Of a DNA stretch of 15,070 bases, positions 1 to 6,327 are shown in pieces. The first letter of the stretch is position 1. Each line of letters begins with the position of its first letter. The DNA lies in contig DEJF01000051.1 in the NCBI GenBank assembly GCA_002353225.1, positions 22,849-37,918 on the forward strand. Direction: 5' to 3'. The DNA is from Prevotella sp. UBA2755. Its GTDB lineage: Bacteria > Bacteroidota > Bacteroidia > Bacteroidales > Bacteroidaceae. A program made the translations under genes and the position numbers. Under the pieces are notes generated by a model, which saw only the letters and a program-made list of their open reading frames with translations, had not been told where the DNA came from and made no database searches.

Positions 1-120
1 TAATTATGATTTGCTGCATAAAGTCAAAGGAGGAATGAAAAATGGAAGGATTGAAAATTGAAGGGATTAAAAGTAATCATAATTACTAATTACTCATTAC
101 TAATTCCTAATTAAAAAAAT
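1..120. repeat. AT-rich interspersed repeat, copy 1 (left end cut by window edge)
   Basis: The first ~40 bases and the downstream AT-rich tail reappear almost exactly at 1084-1228, so this is a repeated element and not gene-specific leader. It holds two 15-bp units of the type AAAATTGAAGGATTG (39-53 and 54-68), then a TAAT/TTAC-rich arm. Positions 75-105 of that arm are the exact reverse complement of 1064-1094. The element thus has inverted ends, like a small MITE or REP-type repeat. The left arm lies outside the window. No TAnnTTTG promoter is visible here, so how dusB is transcribed is not clear from the sequence. Confidence 0.85.
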
Positions 121-126
121 AGAAGT

Positions 127-1083
127 ATGAAGATAGGAAATATAGAATTGGGGGAGAAGCCGGTGTTTCTAGCACCGATGGAGGATGTGACGGATATCGG
201 GTTCCGTATGCTGTGTAAGCGGTTCGGGGCGGCGATGGTGTATACGGAGTTCGTATCGGCGGAGGCACTGGTGAGGGACGTGAAGTCGACCATCCAGAAA
301 CTGACGATCGCTGACGAGGAGCGTCCTGTGGGTATTCAGATCTACGGACGGGACATAGAGGCGATGGTGGAGGCAGCGAAGATCGTGGAACAGGCGAGTC
401 CTGATGTCATCGACCTGAATTTCGGCTGTCCTGTGAAGAAGGTGGCTGGCAAGGGTGCTGGTGCCGGTATGCTGCAGAACATCCCTAAGATGCTGGAGAT
501 TACCCGTAAGGTAGTAGATGCCGTCAAACTCCCTGTCACGGCAAAGACCCGACTGGGATGGAATGCGGAACAACTAATCATCACTGACCTTGCGGAGCAG
601 TTGCAGGACTGTGGTATCCAGGCACTGACGATCCATGGCAGGACCCGAGCCCAGATGTATACGGGGAATGCCGACTGGACATTGATCGGGGAGGTGAAGA
701 GGAATCCCCGTATCCATATCCCTATCATCGGCAATGGGGATATCAAATCACTGGAGGATGCCGACCGAGCCTTCGAGCAGTATGGGGTGGATGCCGTAAT
801 GATCGGACGAGCCACCTTCGGTTGTCCGTGGATATTCAGTCGTCGGGAACTGACCTTAGACGAGAAGATAGATGTGTTGGAGGAACAGTTGCGTATCAAT
901 GTGGAACGGATTGACGAGTACAGGGGTATCTTACATACCCGTCGCCATCTTGCCGCCTCGCCTGTCTTCAAGGGTATTCCTGACTTCCGTCAGACCCGCA
1001 TCGCCATGCTGCGGGCGGAGACGGTGGAGGAACTGACGAGGATTCTGGAGGAATGCAGGAAACAATTAGTAATGAGTAATTAG
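127..1083 (+). CDS. dusB: tRNA-dihydrouridine synthase (DusB-like)
   Basis: This 318-residue protein is a flavin enzyme that reduces specific uridines in tRNA to dihydrouridine using NADPH. The N-terminal FLAPMEDVTD (14-23) is the usual Dus start of the TIM barrel. NFGCPVKKV (98-106) carries the catalytic cysteine C101, and K140 with the IHGRTR segment (169-174) matches FMN/substrate contacts. GNGDI (202-206) and IGRATFGCPW (226-235) form the FMN phosphate-binding end of the barrel, and the helical RNA-binding tail follows. Length is normal for the family. The start follows the weak leader AGAAGT. The last residues and the TAG stop are encoded by the left arm of the second repeat copy (from 1064), so the native C-terminus was probably slightly different. 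DusB rather than DusA or DusC is the best fit, but paralogue assignment by eye is less certain than the family. Confidence 0.93.
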   Translation: MKIGNIELGEKPVFLAPMEDVTDIGFRMLCKRFGAAMVYTEFVSAEALVRDVKSTIQKLTIADEERPVGIQIYGRDIEAMVEAAKIVEQASPDVIDLNFGCPVKKVAGKGAGAGMLQNIPKMLEITRKVVDAVKLPVTAKTRLGWNAEQLIITDLAEQLQDCGIQALTIHGRTRAQMYTGNADWTLIGEVKRNPRIHIPIIGNGDIKSLEDADRAFEQYGVDAVMIGRATFGCPWIFSRRELTLDEKIDVLEEQLRINVERIDEYRGILHTRRHLAASPVFKGIPDFRQTRIAMLRAETVEELTRILEECRKQLVMSN

Positions 1084-1228
1084 TAATTATGATTTGCTGC
1101 ATAAAGTCAAAGGAGGAATGAAAAATTGAAGGATTGAAAATTGAAGGATTGAAAATTGAAGGATTGAAAATTGAAGGGATTAAAAGTAATCATAATTTCT
1201 AATTACTAATTTCTAATTACTAATTAAA
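1064..1228. repeat. AT-rich interspersed repeat, copy 2, overlapping dusB 3' end
   Basis: This is the same element as at 1-120, here with its left arm. Positions 1064-1094 are an exact 31-bp inverted match to 75-105. The central part carries four 15-bp units (1122-1136, 1137-1151, 1152-1166, 1167-1181), against two in copy 1. The right arm (1187-1226) is a slightly diverged inverted version of the left arm, so the transcript could fold into a long AU-rich hairpin. The element begins inside dusB and abuts a terminator on its right. Confidence 0.85.
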
Positions 1229-1268
1229 AAAGCCCTGCGGGTCTGCACGACTCACAGGGACTTTTTTT
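1229..1268. terminator. Bidirectional Rho-independent terminator
   Basis: An A-run, a GC-rich stem (AGCCCTGCGGGTC pairing with GACTCACAGGGACT, with a G-U pair and a bulge), a short GCAC-type loop and a run of seven T. Because A and T runs lie on opposite sides, it can stop dusB transcription rightward and the short unit coming leftward from about 1455. Confidence 0.85.
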
Positions 1269-1313
1269 GTATTCTCTCAATTTTTCTTAATCGTTCAAAA
1301 CTAAACTCGCGGC

Positions 1314-1379
1314 TTATTTCTTCATCATTGAAATAGTCTTCTTTGCGAGCGAAACCACTACGTAATTCAAAATAATCAT
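1314..1379 (-). CDS. Possible 21-residue peptide inside the small transcript
   Basis: ATG at 1379 opens a 21-residue frame starting MIILNYVVVSLAKK and ending in MMKK, hydrophobic at the N-terminal half and basic toward the end. An A/G-rich stretch (AAAAGTAAGAAG) lies just upstream and could serve as ribosome binding site. The overlapping frame one base off encodes a charged, protein-like stretch (DYFELRSGFARKEDYF...) but has no start codon. The ORF is short enough to be chance within a structured RNA. Confidence 0.25.
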   Translation of the reverse strand: MIILNYVVVSLAKKTISMMKK

Positions 1380-1460
1380 AATCTTCTTACTTTTAAATTA
1401 ATACCTGAAACAATCTCTCTCAATGTGTTCCTGAAACAATCTTTTTGTCTTTTGACGATG

Positions 1461-1491
1461 CAAAGATATACATTGTGTGCGAACACAACAA
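1461..1491 (-). promoter_or_regulatory. Bacteroidetes-type promoter for the small leftward unit
   Basis: Read on the minus strand, TATCTTTG (plus 1461-1468) matches the TAnnTTTG -7 element. TTG (plus 1489-1491) lies 20 bp upstream at the -33 position. Transcription would start near 1454 and run left. Confidence 0.7.
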
Positions 1492-1543
1492 GTATTTTTG
1501 GCTTTTTTATCTGTGAAATGTTATCTTCTTGACAAACATCAAG

Positions 1544-2035
1544 TCAGGGGAGGTATTTATGCTTCAGATAGTCGGCAAAGATGCGTGCGGCACTCTCCAC
1601 CTTGGCGGCACAAGGACGTGACTTATAGTATTCAGCGGTACGAGGGGAAGGGACATAACTGGAGGCAGCCTTCTCCACCCCCTTCAGTCCTAAGATCTCC
1701 GCACAGATCAGACTGCCGTTCTCCTCCTTGGACTTAGCCAGCAGTTCCTGAACCACCTTATAACATGCCGATTTCCCCTCACGGTCACTGCCCTCCGTCT
1801 GTCCACAGTCCAGTCCGACGAGCATGACGATCCCCGATACGGCACCACACATCATGCGCATCCTGCCGACACCACCGCCAAAACCAGCGGCGATACGTTT
1901 CGCCATCACCTCGTCCAACCCATAGAGGTCAGAGAAGGCAGCCACCACACTCTGACAACAGCCATACCCCGCCATGAAGTTTTCCACGGCACGCGTCACA
2001 CGCAGTTCCAAATCACTGTCTGTTATTCCTATCAT
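1544..2035 (-). CDS. C_GCAxxG_C_C family redox protein
   Basis: This 163-residue protein has the pattern of the C_GCAxxG_C_C family, a group of small putative redox-active proteins of unknown substrate. The signature runs as GYGCCQSVVAAF (23-34, C26 and C27), GFGGGVGRMRMMCGAVSG (51-68, C63), a cysteine at 77, one at 91 and GSLICAEILG (107-116, C111); C142 is extra. There is no signal peptide or membrane segment, so it is probably cytoplasmic. An upstream TTG at 2056 would add seven residues, but it overlaps the promoter -7 element (2054-2061); the ATG at 2035 is therefore the likely start, with a leader of only about a dozen bases. It is divergent from the IscU-like/GGGtGRT operon and shares its 170-bp control region, suggesting a common redox or metal context (inference). 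Confidence 0.85.
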   Translation of the reverse strand: MIGITDSDLELRVTRAVENFMAGYGCCQSVVAAFSDLYGLDEVMAKRIAAGFGGGVGRMRMMCGAVSGIVMLVGLDCGQTEGSDREGKSACYKVVQELLAKSKEENGSLICAEILGLKGVEKAASSYVPSPRTAEYYKSRPCAAKVESAARIFADYLKHKYLP

Positions 2036-2053
2036 AATGCTATATTCAGTTGA

Positions 2054-2085
2054 CAAAGTTACAAAGATTCCACCAACATCACAAA
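2054..2085 (-). promoter_or_regulatory. Bacteroidetes-type promoter of the C_GCAxxG_C_C gene
   Basis: On the minus strand TAACTTTG (plus 2054-2061) fits TAnnTTTG, and TTTG (plus 2082-2085) lies 20 bp upstream. The predicted start of transcription, about 2047, lies inside the longer TTG-initiated frame, which argues for the ATG at 2035. Confidence 0.75.
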
Positions 2086-2133
2086 AAATAGGTATTTTTC
2101 TCTGTTAATTGTTCTTAAATAGGAGGATTTTCG

Positions 2134-2165
2134 TTTGGATAGTTGAAATTATCAACGTAATTTTG
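2134..2165 (+). promoter_or_regulatory. Bacteroidetes-type promoter of the IscU-like/GGGtGRT operon
   Basis: TTTG (2134-2137), 20 bp, then TAATTTTG (2158-2165): a full match to the sigma-ABfr consensus. Transcription should start near 2172, giving a leader of about 36 nt. It lies back to back with the leftward promoter at 2054-2085. Confidence 0.8.
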
Positions 2166-2207
2166 CAGATTAGAGATACATTTATTTAATTCTAATTAGA
2201 GATAACA

Positions 2208-2909
2208 ATGATTTATTCCACTGAAGTGAAGAACATGTGCAGTGTCTGCAAAGGCGCTTATCATGGACCTGCTCCCATTCCCGAGGAGGGCAAATGGATT
2301 CAGGCAAAAGAGATTAAGGACATTTCGGGTTACACCCATGGTATTGGCTGGTGCGCACCACAGCAGGGTGCTTGTAAGTTGAGCCTCAACGTGAAGGACG
2401 GTATCATCCAGGAGGCACTGGTGGAGACCATCGGTTGTACAGGTATGACCCACTCTGCCGCTATGGCAAGTGAGATTCTGCCTGGTAAGACCCTGTTGGA
2501 GGCATTGAATACCGACCTGGTATGCGACGCCATCAACACCGCTATGCGTGAGTTGTTCCTGCAGATTGTCTATGGTCGCACACAGAGTGCATTCTCTGAG
2601 GGCGGTCTTGCTATCGGTGCTGGTCTGGAAGACCTTGGTAAGGGACTTCGCTCACAGACTGGTACACTCTATGGTACTATGGCAAAGGGTACCCGCTATC
2701 TGGAACTTACCGAGGGTTACATCACCAAGCAGTTCCTCGATGAGAACAACGAGGTATGCGGTTACGAGTATGTACACCTTGGCAAGATGATGGAAGCCAT
2801 CAAGAACGGCATGGATGCCAACGAGGCTGTGAAGAAGTTCACCGGCTCTTACGGTCGTACGACAGAGGAGCAGGGAGCAGTAAAGGCAATTGACCCACGT
2901 AAAGAATAA
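2208..2909 (+). CDS. IscU/NifU-N-like iron-sulfur scaffold-related protein
   Basis: This 233-residue protein has a central part resembling the Fe-S scaffold fold of IscU/NifU. The segment GACKLSLNVKDGIIQEALVE (54-73) followed by TIGCTGMTHSAA (74-85) and ILPGKTLLEAL (90-100) parallels the scaffold pattern of a conserved Cys, K-L-x-I-x-V-x-D-G-x-I and G-C-x-S/T. The canonical ligands are shifted: C56 sits nearer KL than in IscU, C77 fits the second site and C106 the third. Extra cysteines are C11 and C14 (CSVC, a possible metal or thiol pair), C49 and C184. The C-terminal ~110 residues are not part of a normal scaffold. No export signal is visible. It is the first gene of an operon with the GGGtGRT gene 14 bp downstream. 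A role in cluster handling is inferred; it may be a specialised paralogue rather than the housekeeping scaffold. Confidence 0.75.
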   Translation: MIYSTEVKNMCSVCKGAYHGPAPIPEEGKWIQAKEIKDISGYTHGIGWCAPQQGACKLSLNVKDGIIQEALVETIGCTGMTHSAAMASEILPGKTLLEALNTDLVCDAINTAMRELFLQIVYGRTQSAFSEGGLAIGAGLEDLGKGLRSQTGTLYGTMAKGTRYLELTEGYITKQFLDENNEVCGYEYVHLGKMMEAIKNGMDANEAVKKFTGSYGRTTEEQGAVKAIDPRKE

Positions 2910-2923
2910 AGGAGGACACGACG

Positions 2924-3940
2924 ATGATTAGAAAAGTACAATTTGAGAGTCAGGAGCGCCGTATCAACCAGGTTCTTGCTGCGCTGAAAGAGAATGGCAT
3001 CAATAGTATTGAGGAAGCCAACGAGATTTGTGACAAAGCAGGTGTTGACCCCTATCAGATGTGTGAGGACACTCAGCGTATCTGTTTCGAGAACGCTAAG
3101 TGGGCATACGTTTGTGGTGCCGCTATCGCTATCAAGAAGGGTGTGAAGACAGCCGCTGACGCTGCCGAGGCTATCGGTATCGGTCTGCAGTCATTCTGCA
3201 TCCCTGGTAGTGTTGCTGACGACCGTAAGGTAGGTCTTGGACATGGTAACCTGGCTGCCCGTCTGCTGCGTGAGGAGACTGAGTGCTTCGCCTTCCTGGC
3301 TGGTCATGAGAGTTTCGCAGCCGCTGAGGGTGCTATCAAGATTGCCGAGATGGCTAACAAGGTTCGCCAGAAGCCCCTCCGTGTGATCCTGAACGGTCTT
3401 GGCAAAGACGCTGCCCAGATCATCAGCCGTATCAACGGTTTCACCTATGTACAGACCCAGTTCGACTACTTCACCTCTGAGTTGAAGATCGTCAAGGAAG
3501 TTCCTTACGGCAACAACCCCAGCCGTCTGAAGGTTAAGTGCTATGGTGCTGACGATGTTCGTGAGGGTGTTGCTATCCTGTGGCACGAGAATGTGGACGT
3601 GTCCATCACGGGTAACTCTACCAACCCCACCCGCTTCCAGCACCCAGTAGCAGGTACTTACAAGAAGGAGCGCACCCTCGCCGGTAAGCCTTACTTCTCT
3701 GTAGCATCAGGTGGTGGTACGGGTCGTACCCTGCACCCCGACAACATGGCTGCTGGTCCTGCCTCTTACGGTATGACAGACACCATGGGTCGTATGCACA
3801 GTGACGCTCAGTTCGCAGGTTCTTCTTCTGTTCCTGCTCACGTTGAGATGATGGGCTTCCTGGGTATCGGTAACAACCCGATGGTAGGTGCTACCGTTGC
3901 CATTGCCGTCGCCATTGACTTGGCTTTGAACAAGAAGTAA
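2924..3940 (+). CDS. GGGtGRT family protein
   Basis: This 338-residue protein carries SGGGTGRTLHPDNMAAGP (262-279), the signature that gives the GGGtGRT family its name; the biochemical role of that family is, to my knowledge, not established. Other features are Gly-rich segments (GLGHGN 104-109, GFLGIGNNPMVGAT 311-324) and seven cysteines, four of them in 36-64 (C36, C47, C54, C64), which might bind metal. There is no signal peptide; the hydrophobic C-terminal stretch near 322-335 is short and more likely a buried helix. A strong Shine-Dalgarno, AAGGAGGA, precedes the ATG, unusual for this phylum and consistent with high translation. It is co-transcribed with the IscU-like gene and followed by a terminator at 4014-4040. 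Family call is firm, function unknown. Confidence 0.88.
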   Translation: MIRKVQFESQERRINQVLAALKENGINSIEEANEICDKAGVDPYQMCEDTQRICFENAKWAYVCGAAIAIKKGVKTAADAAEAIGIGLQSFCIPGSVADDRKVGLGHGNLAARLLREETECFAFLAGHESFAAAEGAIKIAEMANKVRQKPLRVILNGLGKDAAQIISRINGFTYVQTQFDYFTSELKIVKEVPYGNNPSRLKVKCYGADDVREGVAILWHENVDVSITGNSTNPTRFQHPVAGTYKKERTLAGKPYFSVASGGGTGRTLHPDNMAAGPASYGMTDTMGRMHSDAQFAGSSSVPAHVEMMGFLGIGNNPMVGATVAIAVAIDLALNKK

Positions 3941-3942
3941 AA

Positions 3943-3998
3943 GACCCCTCCAACCTCCCCTGTGGGAGACCCCTCCAACCTCCCCTGTTAAGGGGAGG
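3943..3998. repeat. C-rich intergenic repeat, two direct copies plus hairpin
   Basis: A 21-bp sequence beginning GACCCCTCCAACC occurs twice without change (3943-3963 and 3968-3988). The second copy continues into AAGGGGAGG, so CCTCCCC (3979-3985) pairs with GGGGAGG (3992-3998). The same C-rich style appears inside the pseudouridine synthase gene at 6535-6568. Confidence 0.85.
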
Positions 3999-4013
3999 CT
4001 TGAATAAGAATAA

Positions 4014-4040
4014 AGCCTCACCATATTGGTGGGGCTTTTT
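4014..4040 (+). terminator. Rho-independent terminator of the IscU-like/GGGtGRT operon
   Basis: The stem AGCCTCACC (4014-4022) pairs with GGTGGGGCT (4028-4036), with one U-G pair and an ATATT loop, followed by T residues to 4040. An A-run precedes it, so it could also act weakly on the other strand. Confidence 0.85.
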
Positions 4041-4073
4041 CAGATTGCGTTAATGTTTTTTAACAGGAGAGGG

Positions 4074-4104
4074 TTCAACACGCAATCATTAATTTGTATA
4101 TTTG
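4074..4104 (+). promoter_or_regulatory. Promoter of the first BspA-like gene
   Basis: TATATTTG (4097-4104) matches TAnnTTTG. The -33 position, 20 bp upstream, shows only TTC, a weak match. The leader to the ATG at 4155 is about 45 nt and strongly AT-rich. Confidence 0.6.
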
Positions 4105-4154
4105 CACCCATAAACCTAATTATAAACAAAATTAAACCACTAAACTTTATATTT

Positions 4155-6128
4155 ATGAAATCGAAACTATTACTATTTTTGGGACTCTTGCTTGCCAGTA
4201 TACAAGCATGGGCACAGGATTACGATTACACGGAGGACAACGTGAACTACTGCATTGATGGCAAGACGGCGACGGCGTTTGTGTGTGGCAGTCCAGATGC
4301 CACGGGTGCCATTACCATTCCCGACAAGATTACCGTCAGTGCGGTTGACTATCCGGTGACAAAGATAGGTGAAGAAGCCTTTTACGAGAATGGGGACATC
4401 ACCTCGGTAGTCATGGGTGATAACATCACTACTATCGAAACTGACGCATTCGCTTATTGCGATAACCTGACGGAAGTGACCATGAGTAGCGGCGTGACTT
4501 CCATTGAGGCGGATGCATTTTTTTGGTGTCCTGCCATAACAGATGTTTATATGAAGAGTATCAATGCCGCAGACCTGACATGGGAAGAGGCTGACTGTGA
4601 TGACTTCAAGAGTGACGGCTCTACCATCATCCATGTGAATGACCGCACAGCATGGCTAAATAAATTCGCAACTGTGGTGAACGGTAAGTTCGATGACGGT
4701 GTGACATCAGTAACCCCTTTCAGCTGGGAATGGGATGAAACCACCAAGACGCTGACCATCAAGGGTGCTGAAACGATGCCTAACTATGAAGACGGTGATG
4801 AAAGACCATGGGTCGCTTACCTGGACGATGTGGAAAAAGTCGTGATAGAGGATGGCGTGCTGAGTATTGGCAACATGGCGTTCTCCGGTATGGAAAACCT
4901 AACCGCCGTAACTATCCCCAGCAGTGTACGTTATATTGGTACAAGAGCTTTCTCTGGCTGTAGAACGCTGACAACCTTGGATGTTCCAACCAGTGTGAAG
5001 GTTGTCAAGGACTTCGCCTTTGAACGTTGCGGATTTACCAGTTTCAATATCACTTTCAATGTGGACTATTTGGATATCTTCTGTTCTTGCGATGAGCTCA
5101 CGACCATCACTATCGGCAAAGATGTCTCTATTTTCATAAATTCATCTTGTCCCAACCTGACAACTATCAATGTAGAGGCAGGAAATACGACCTTCAAGAT
5201 TGACGACGGTGTTCTTTATTCTGCTGACAAGAAAACGCTCGTCGCTTATCCAAACGGAAAGACTGACAAGTCGTTCACCGTCCCTGATGCAGTGACTACT
5301 ATTCAAGATTATGCTTTCCAAAATTGTAATAACCTGAAGACGGTGACCATTGGCAGTGGTGTGACTCATATCGGATATGATGCCTTCTATCAATGTGAAG
5401 GGATGACGGATGTAAACATCGATGCTGACCCCTCCAAACTGACATGGGATGAGGGTGGCTGTGACGACTTCAAGAGAGACGGCTCTACCATCGGTCATGT
5501 GGCTGACGCATCGGCATGGACAGAATTAGCAGGTAAAGTCAACCTCTCCTTCCAGGATGGATCAACTGTAGTGGCGAAAACTAACTGGGTGGATGACGAG
5601 TATTGGGCAACCTATTATAACGGGGCTAAAAATATGAAGGCGGATGCCAACACAACGGTCTATAAGGCCGCCATCAGTGGTGACGTGCTGACGCTGACAG
5701 AGATTGCCGACAAGGTGATCAACCAAGGAGAGGGTGTCATCCTCAAGTCAACAACCGCCTCTTATCAACTCACTGTTTCGGCAACCGCCAGCACAAGCGA
5801 CTATAGCGGCAACAGTCTGGAGGGTGCCGACGTGACGACCTCTCCTGACAACAGCACTTATAACTACTATGTGCTGGGTGACGGCGATGGTACTGGTATC
5901 GGCTTCTATTCCTGGAACTCCAACTTGGCACCTCATAAGGCATTCATAAAAATACCTGTCAGTGCAGCCCGTGAGTTCTATATCTTCAACGAGACAACAG
6001 GAATCAGTGAGATGTCTGATGTAAGAAACAAGATGTCTGACGTGTTCTACGACTTGCAGGGCCGTAGGGTGGCACAGCCTAAGAAGGGCGTGTATATAAG
6101 CAATGGGAAAAAGATGGTGATTAAGTAA
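4155..6128 (+). CDS. Secreted BspA-like leucine-rich-repeat protein
   Basis: The 657-residue product has a Sec signal peptide (MKSKLLLFLGLLLASIQAWA, cleavage likely before Q21). LRR_5/BspA-type repeats follow, with the usual IG..AF..C..L..V.IP..V pattern, e.g. DAFAYCDNLTEVTM, RAFSGCRTLTTLDV and YAFQNCNNLKTVTI. BspA-family proteins are surface or secreted adhesin-like proteins in oral and gut Bacteroidetes. A module of about 38 residues, with LTW-E, CDDFK and DGSTI, occurs near 128-162 and again near 418-455. The C-terminus (FYDLQGRRVAQPKKGVYISN, then GKKMVIK) is a tail common on secreted Prevotella proteins, possibly an export or anchoring signal; that role is inferred. Just before it the string MSDV occurs twice eight residues apart. 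An in-frame ATG at 4026 is rejected because it lies in the upstream terminator, before the promoter. It probably shares a transcript with the 55-residue gene downstream. Confidence 0.9.
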   Translation: MKSKLLLFLGLLLASIQAWAQDYDYTEDNVNYCIDGKTATAFVCGSPDATGAITIPDKITVSAVDYPVTKIGEEAFYENGDITSVVMGDNITTIETDAFAYCDNLTEVTMSSGVTSIEADAFFWCPAITDVYMKSINAADLTWEEADCDDFKSDGSTIIHVNDRTAWLNKFATVVNGKFDDGVTSVTPFSWEWDETTKTLTIKGAETMPNYEDGDERPWVAYLDDVEKVVIEDGVLSIGNMAFSGMENLTAVTIPSSVRYIGTRAFSGCRTLTTLDVPTSVKVVKDFAFERCGFTSFNITFNVDYLDIFCSCDELTTITIGKDVSIFINSSCPNLTTINVEAGNTTFKIDDGVLYSADKKTLVAYPNGKTDKSFTVPDAVTTIQDYAFQNCNNLKTVTIGSGVTHIGYDAFYQCEGMTDVNIDADPSKLTWDEGGCDDFKRDGSTIGHVADASAWTELAGKVNLSFQDGSTVVAKTNWVDDEYWATYYNGAKNMKADANTTVYKAAISGDVLTLTEIADKVINQGEGVILKSTTASYQLTVSATASTSDYSGNSLEGADVTTSPDNSTYNYYVLGDGDGTGIGFYSWNSNLAPHKAFIKIPVSAAREFYIFNETTGISEMSDVRNKMSDVFYDLQGRRVAQPKKGVYISNGKKMVIK

Positions 6129-6150
6129 GAACTTTTAAAACGACAGAAAG

Positions 6151-6318
6151 ATGAAAAAACAAACATATATACAGCCTACAATGCAAGTAGTAACACTTCA
6201 TGCGAACCAGTCTATCCTTGCGGGTAGTAGTTTGGGCATCAATAACGATGGTACACCTATTCAGTTCTCTCGTGAACTGGATTTTGAGGAAGACCCATTG
6301 TTAGAGTTACTGCAGTAG
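6151..6318 (+). CDS. Small (55 residues) hypothetical protein downstream of BspA-like gene
   Basis: The ATG at 6151 lies 22 bp after the BspA-like stop and is preceded by ACAGAAAG, a plausible ribosome binding site. The protein starts MKKQTYIQPTMQVVTLHANQ and continues SILAGSSLGINND, ending in an acidic segment (ELDFEEDPLLELLQ). The pattern MKK.Y..P.M.VV.L....LLAGS is one I have seen in short unannotated Prevotella proteins, often near secreted-protein genes; this is recollection, not a search result. There is no signal peptide or membrane helix. No terminator separates it from the BspA-like gene, so co-transcription is likely. Function unknown. Confidence 0.6.
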   Translation: MKKQTYIQPTMQVVTLHANQSILAGSSLGINNDGTPIQFSRELDFEEDPLLELLQ

Positions 6319-6327
6319 AATCTTATA

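Larger units (their letters stand above)
1228..1455 (-). ncRNA. Candidate small RNA or short mRNA with its own promoter and terminator
   Basis: A good Bacteroidetes promoter (1461-1491, leftward) and the terminator at 1229-1268 bound a transcript of about 225 nt. It contains a 13-bp direct repeat, AGATTGTTTCAGG on the transcribed strand (1404-1416 and 1430-1442). It also has a hairpin at 1306-1349 with an outer CTCGC/GCGAG stem and an inner TATTTC/GAAATA stem. Two short reading frames overlap: a 21-residue one with an ATG (1314-1379) and a 44-codon one without any usual start codon (1386-1252). I recognise no known RNA family; a tiny peptide gene or a gene remnant are alternatives. Confidence 0.5.

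Noticed and set aside
30..60. Mini-ORF after AAAGGAGG in repeat copy 1 (8 residues)
   Set aside because: Copy 2 has a stop after three codons and the frame is not maintained, so it is probably chance.
1..120. CRISPR-like interpretation of the short tandem units
   Set aside because: Units are contiguous 15-mers with no spacers and no cas genes nearby.
342..971. 209-residue reading frame antisense to dusB
   Set aside because: Low-likelihood composition and fully explained by the conserved Dus protein on the other strand.
1477..1737. 86-residue rightward reading frame
   Set aside because: Mostly antisense to the C_GCAxxG_C_C gene, with no recognisable domain and a Pro/Ser/Arg-rich chance composition.
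2036..2056. TTG start adding seven residues to the C_GCAxxG_C_C protein
   Set aside because: The TTG is part of the -7 element; transcription should start downstream of it.
3191..3643. 150-residue reading frame antisense to the GGGtGRT gene
   Set aside because: Shadow of a conserved gene in a region with strong codon bias.
4026..4154. 43-residue N-terminal extension of the BspA-like protein from ATG 4026
   Set aside because: It begins inside the terminator loop and upstream of the TATATTTG promoter element, and would hide the clear signal peptide starting at 4155.
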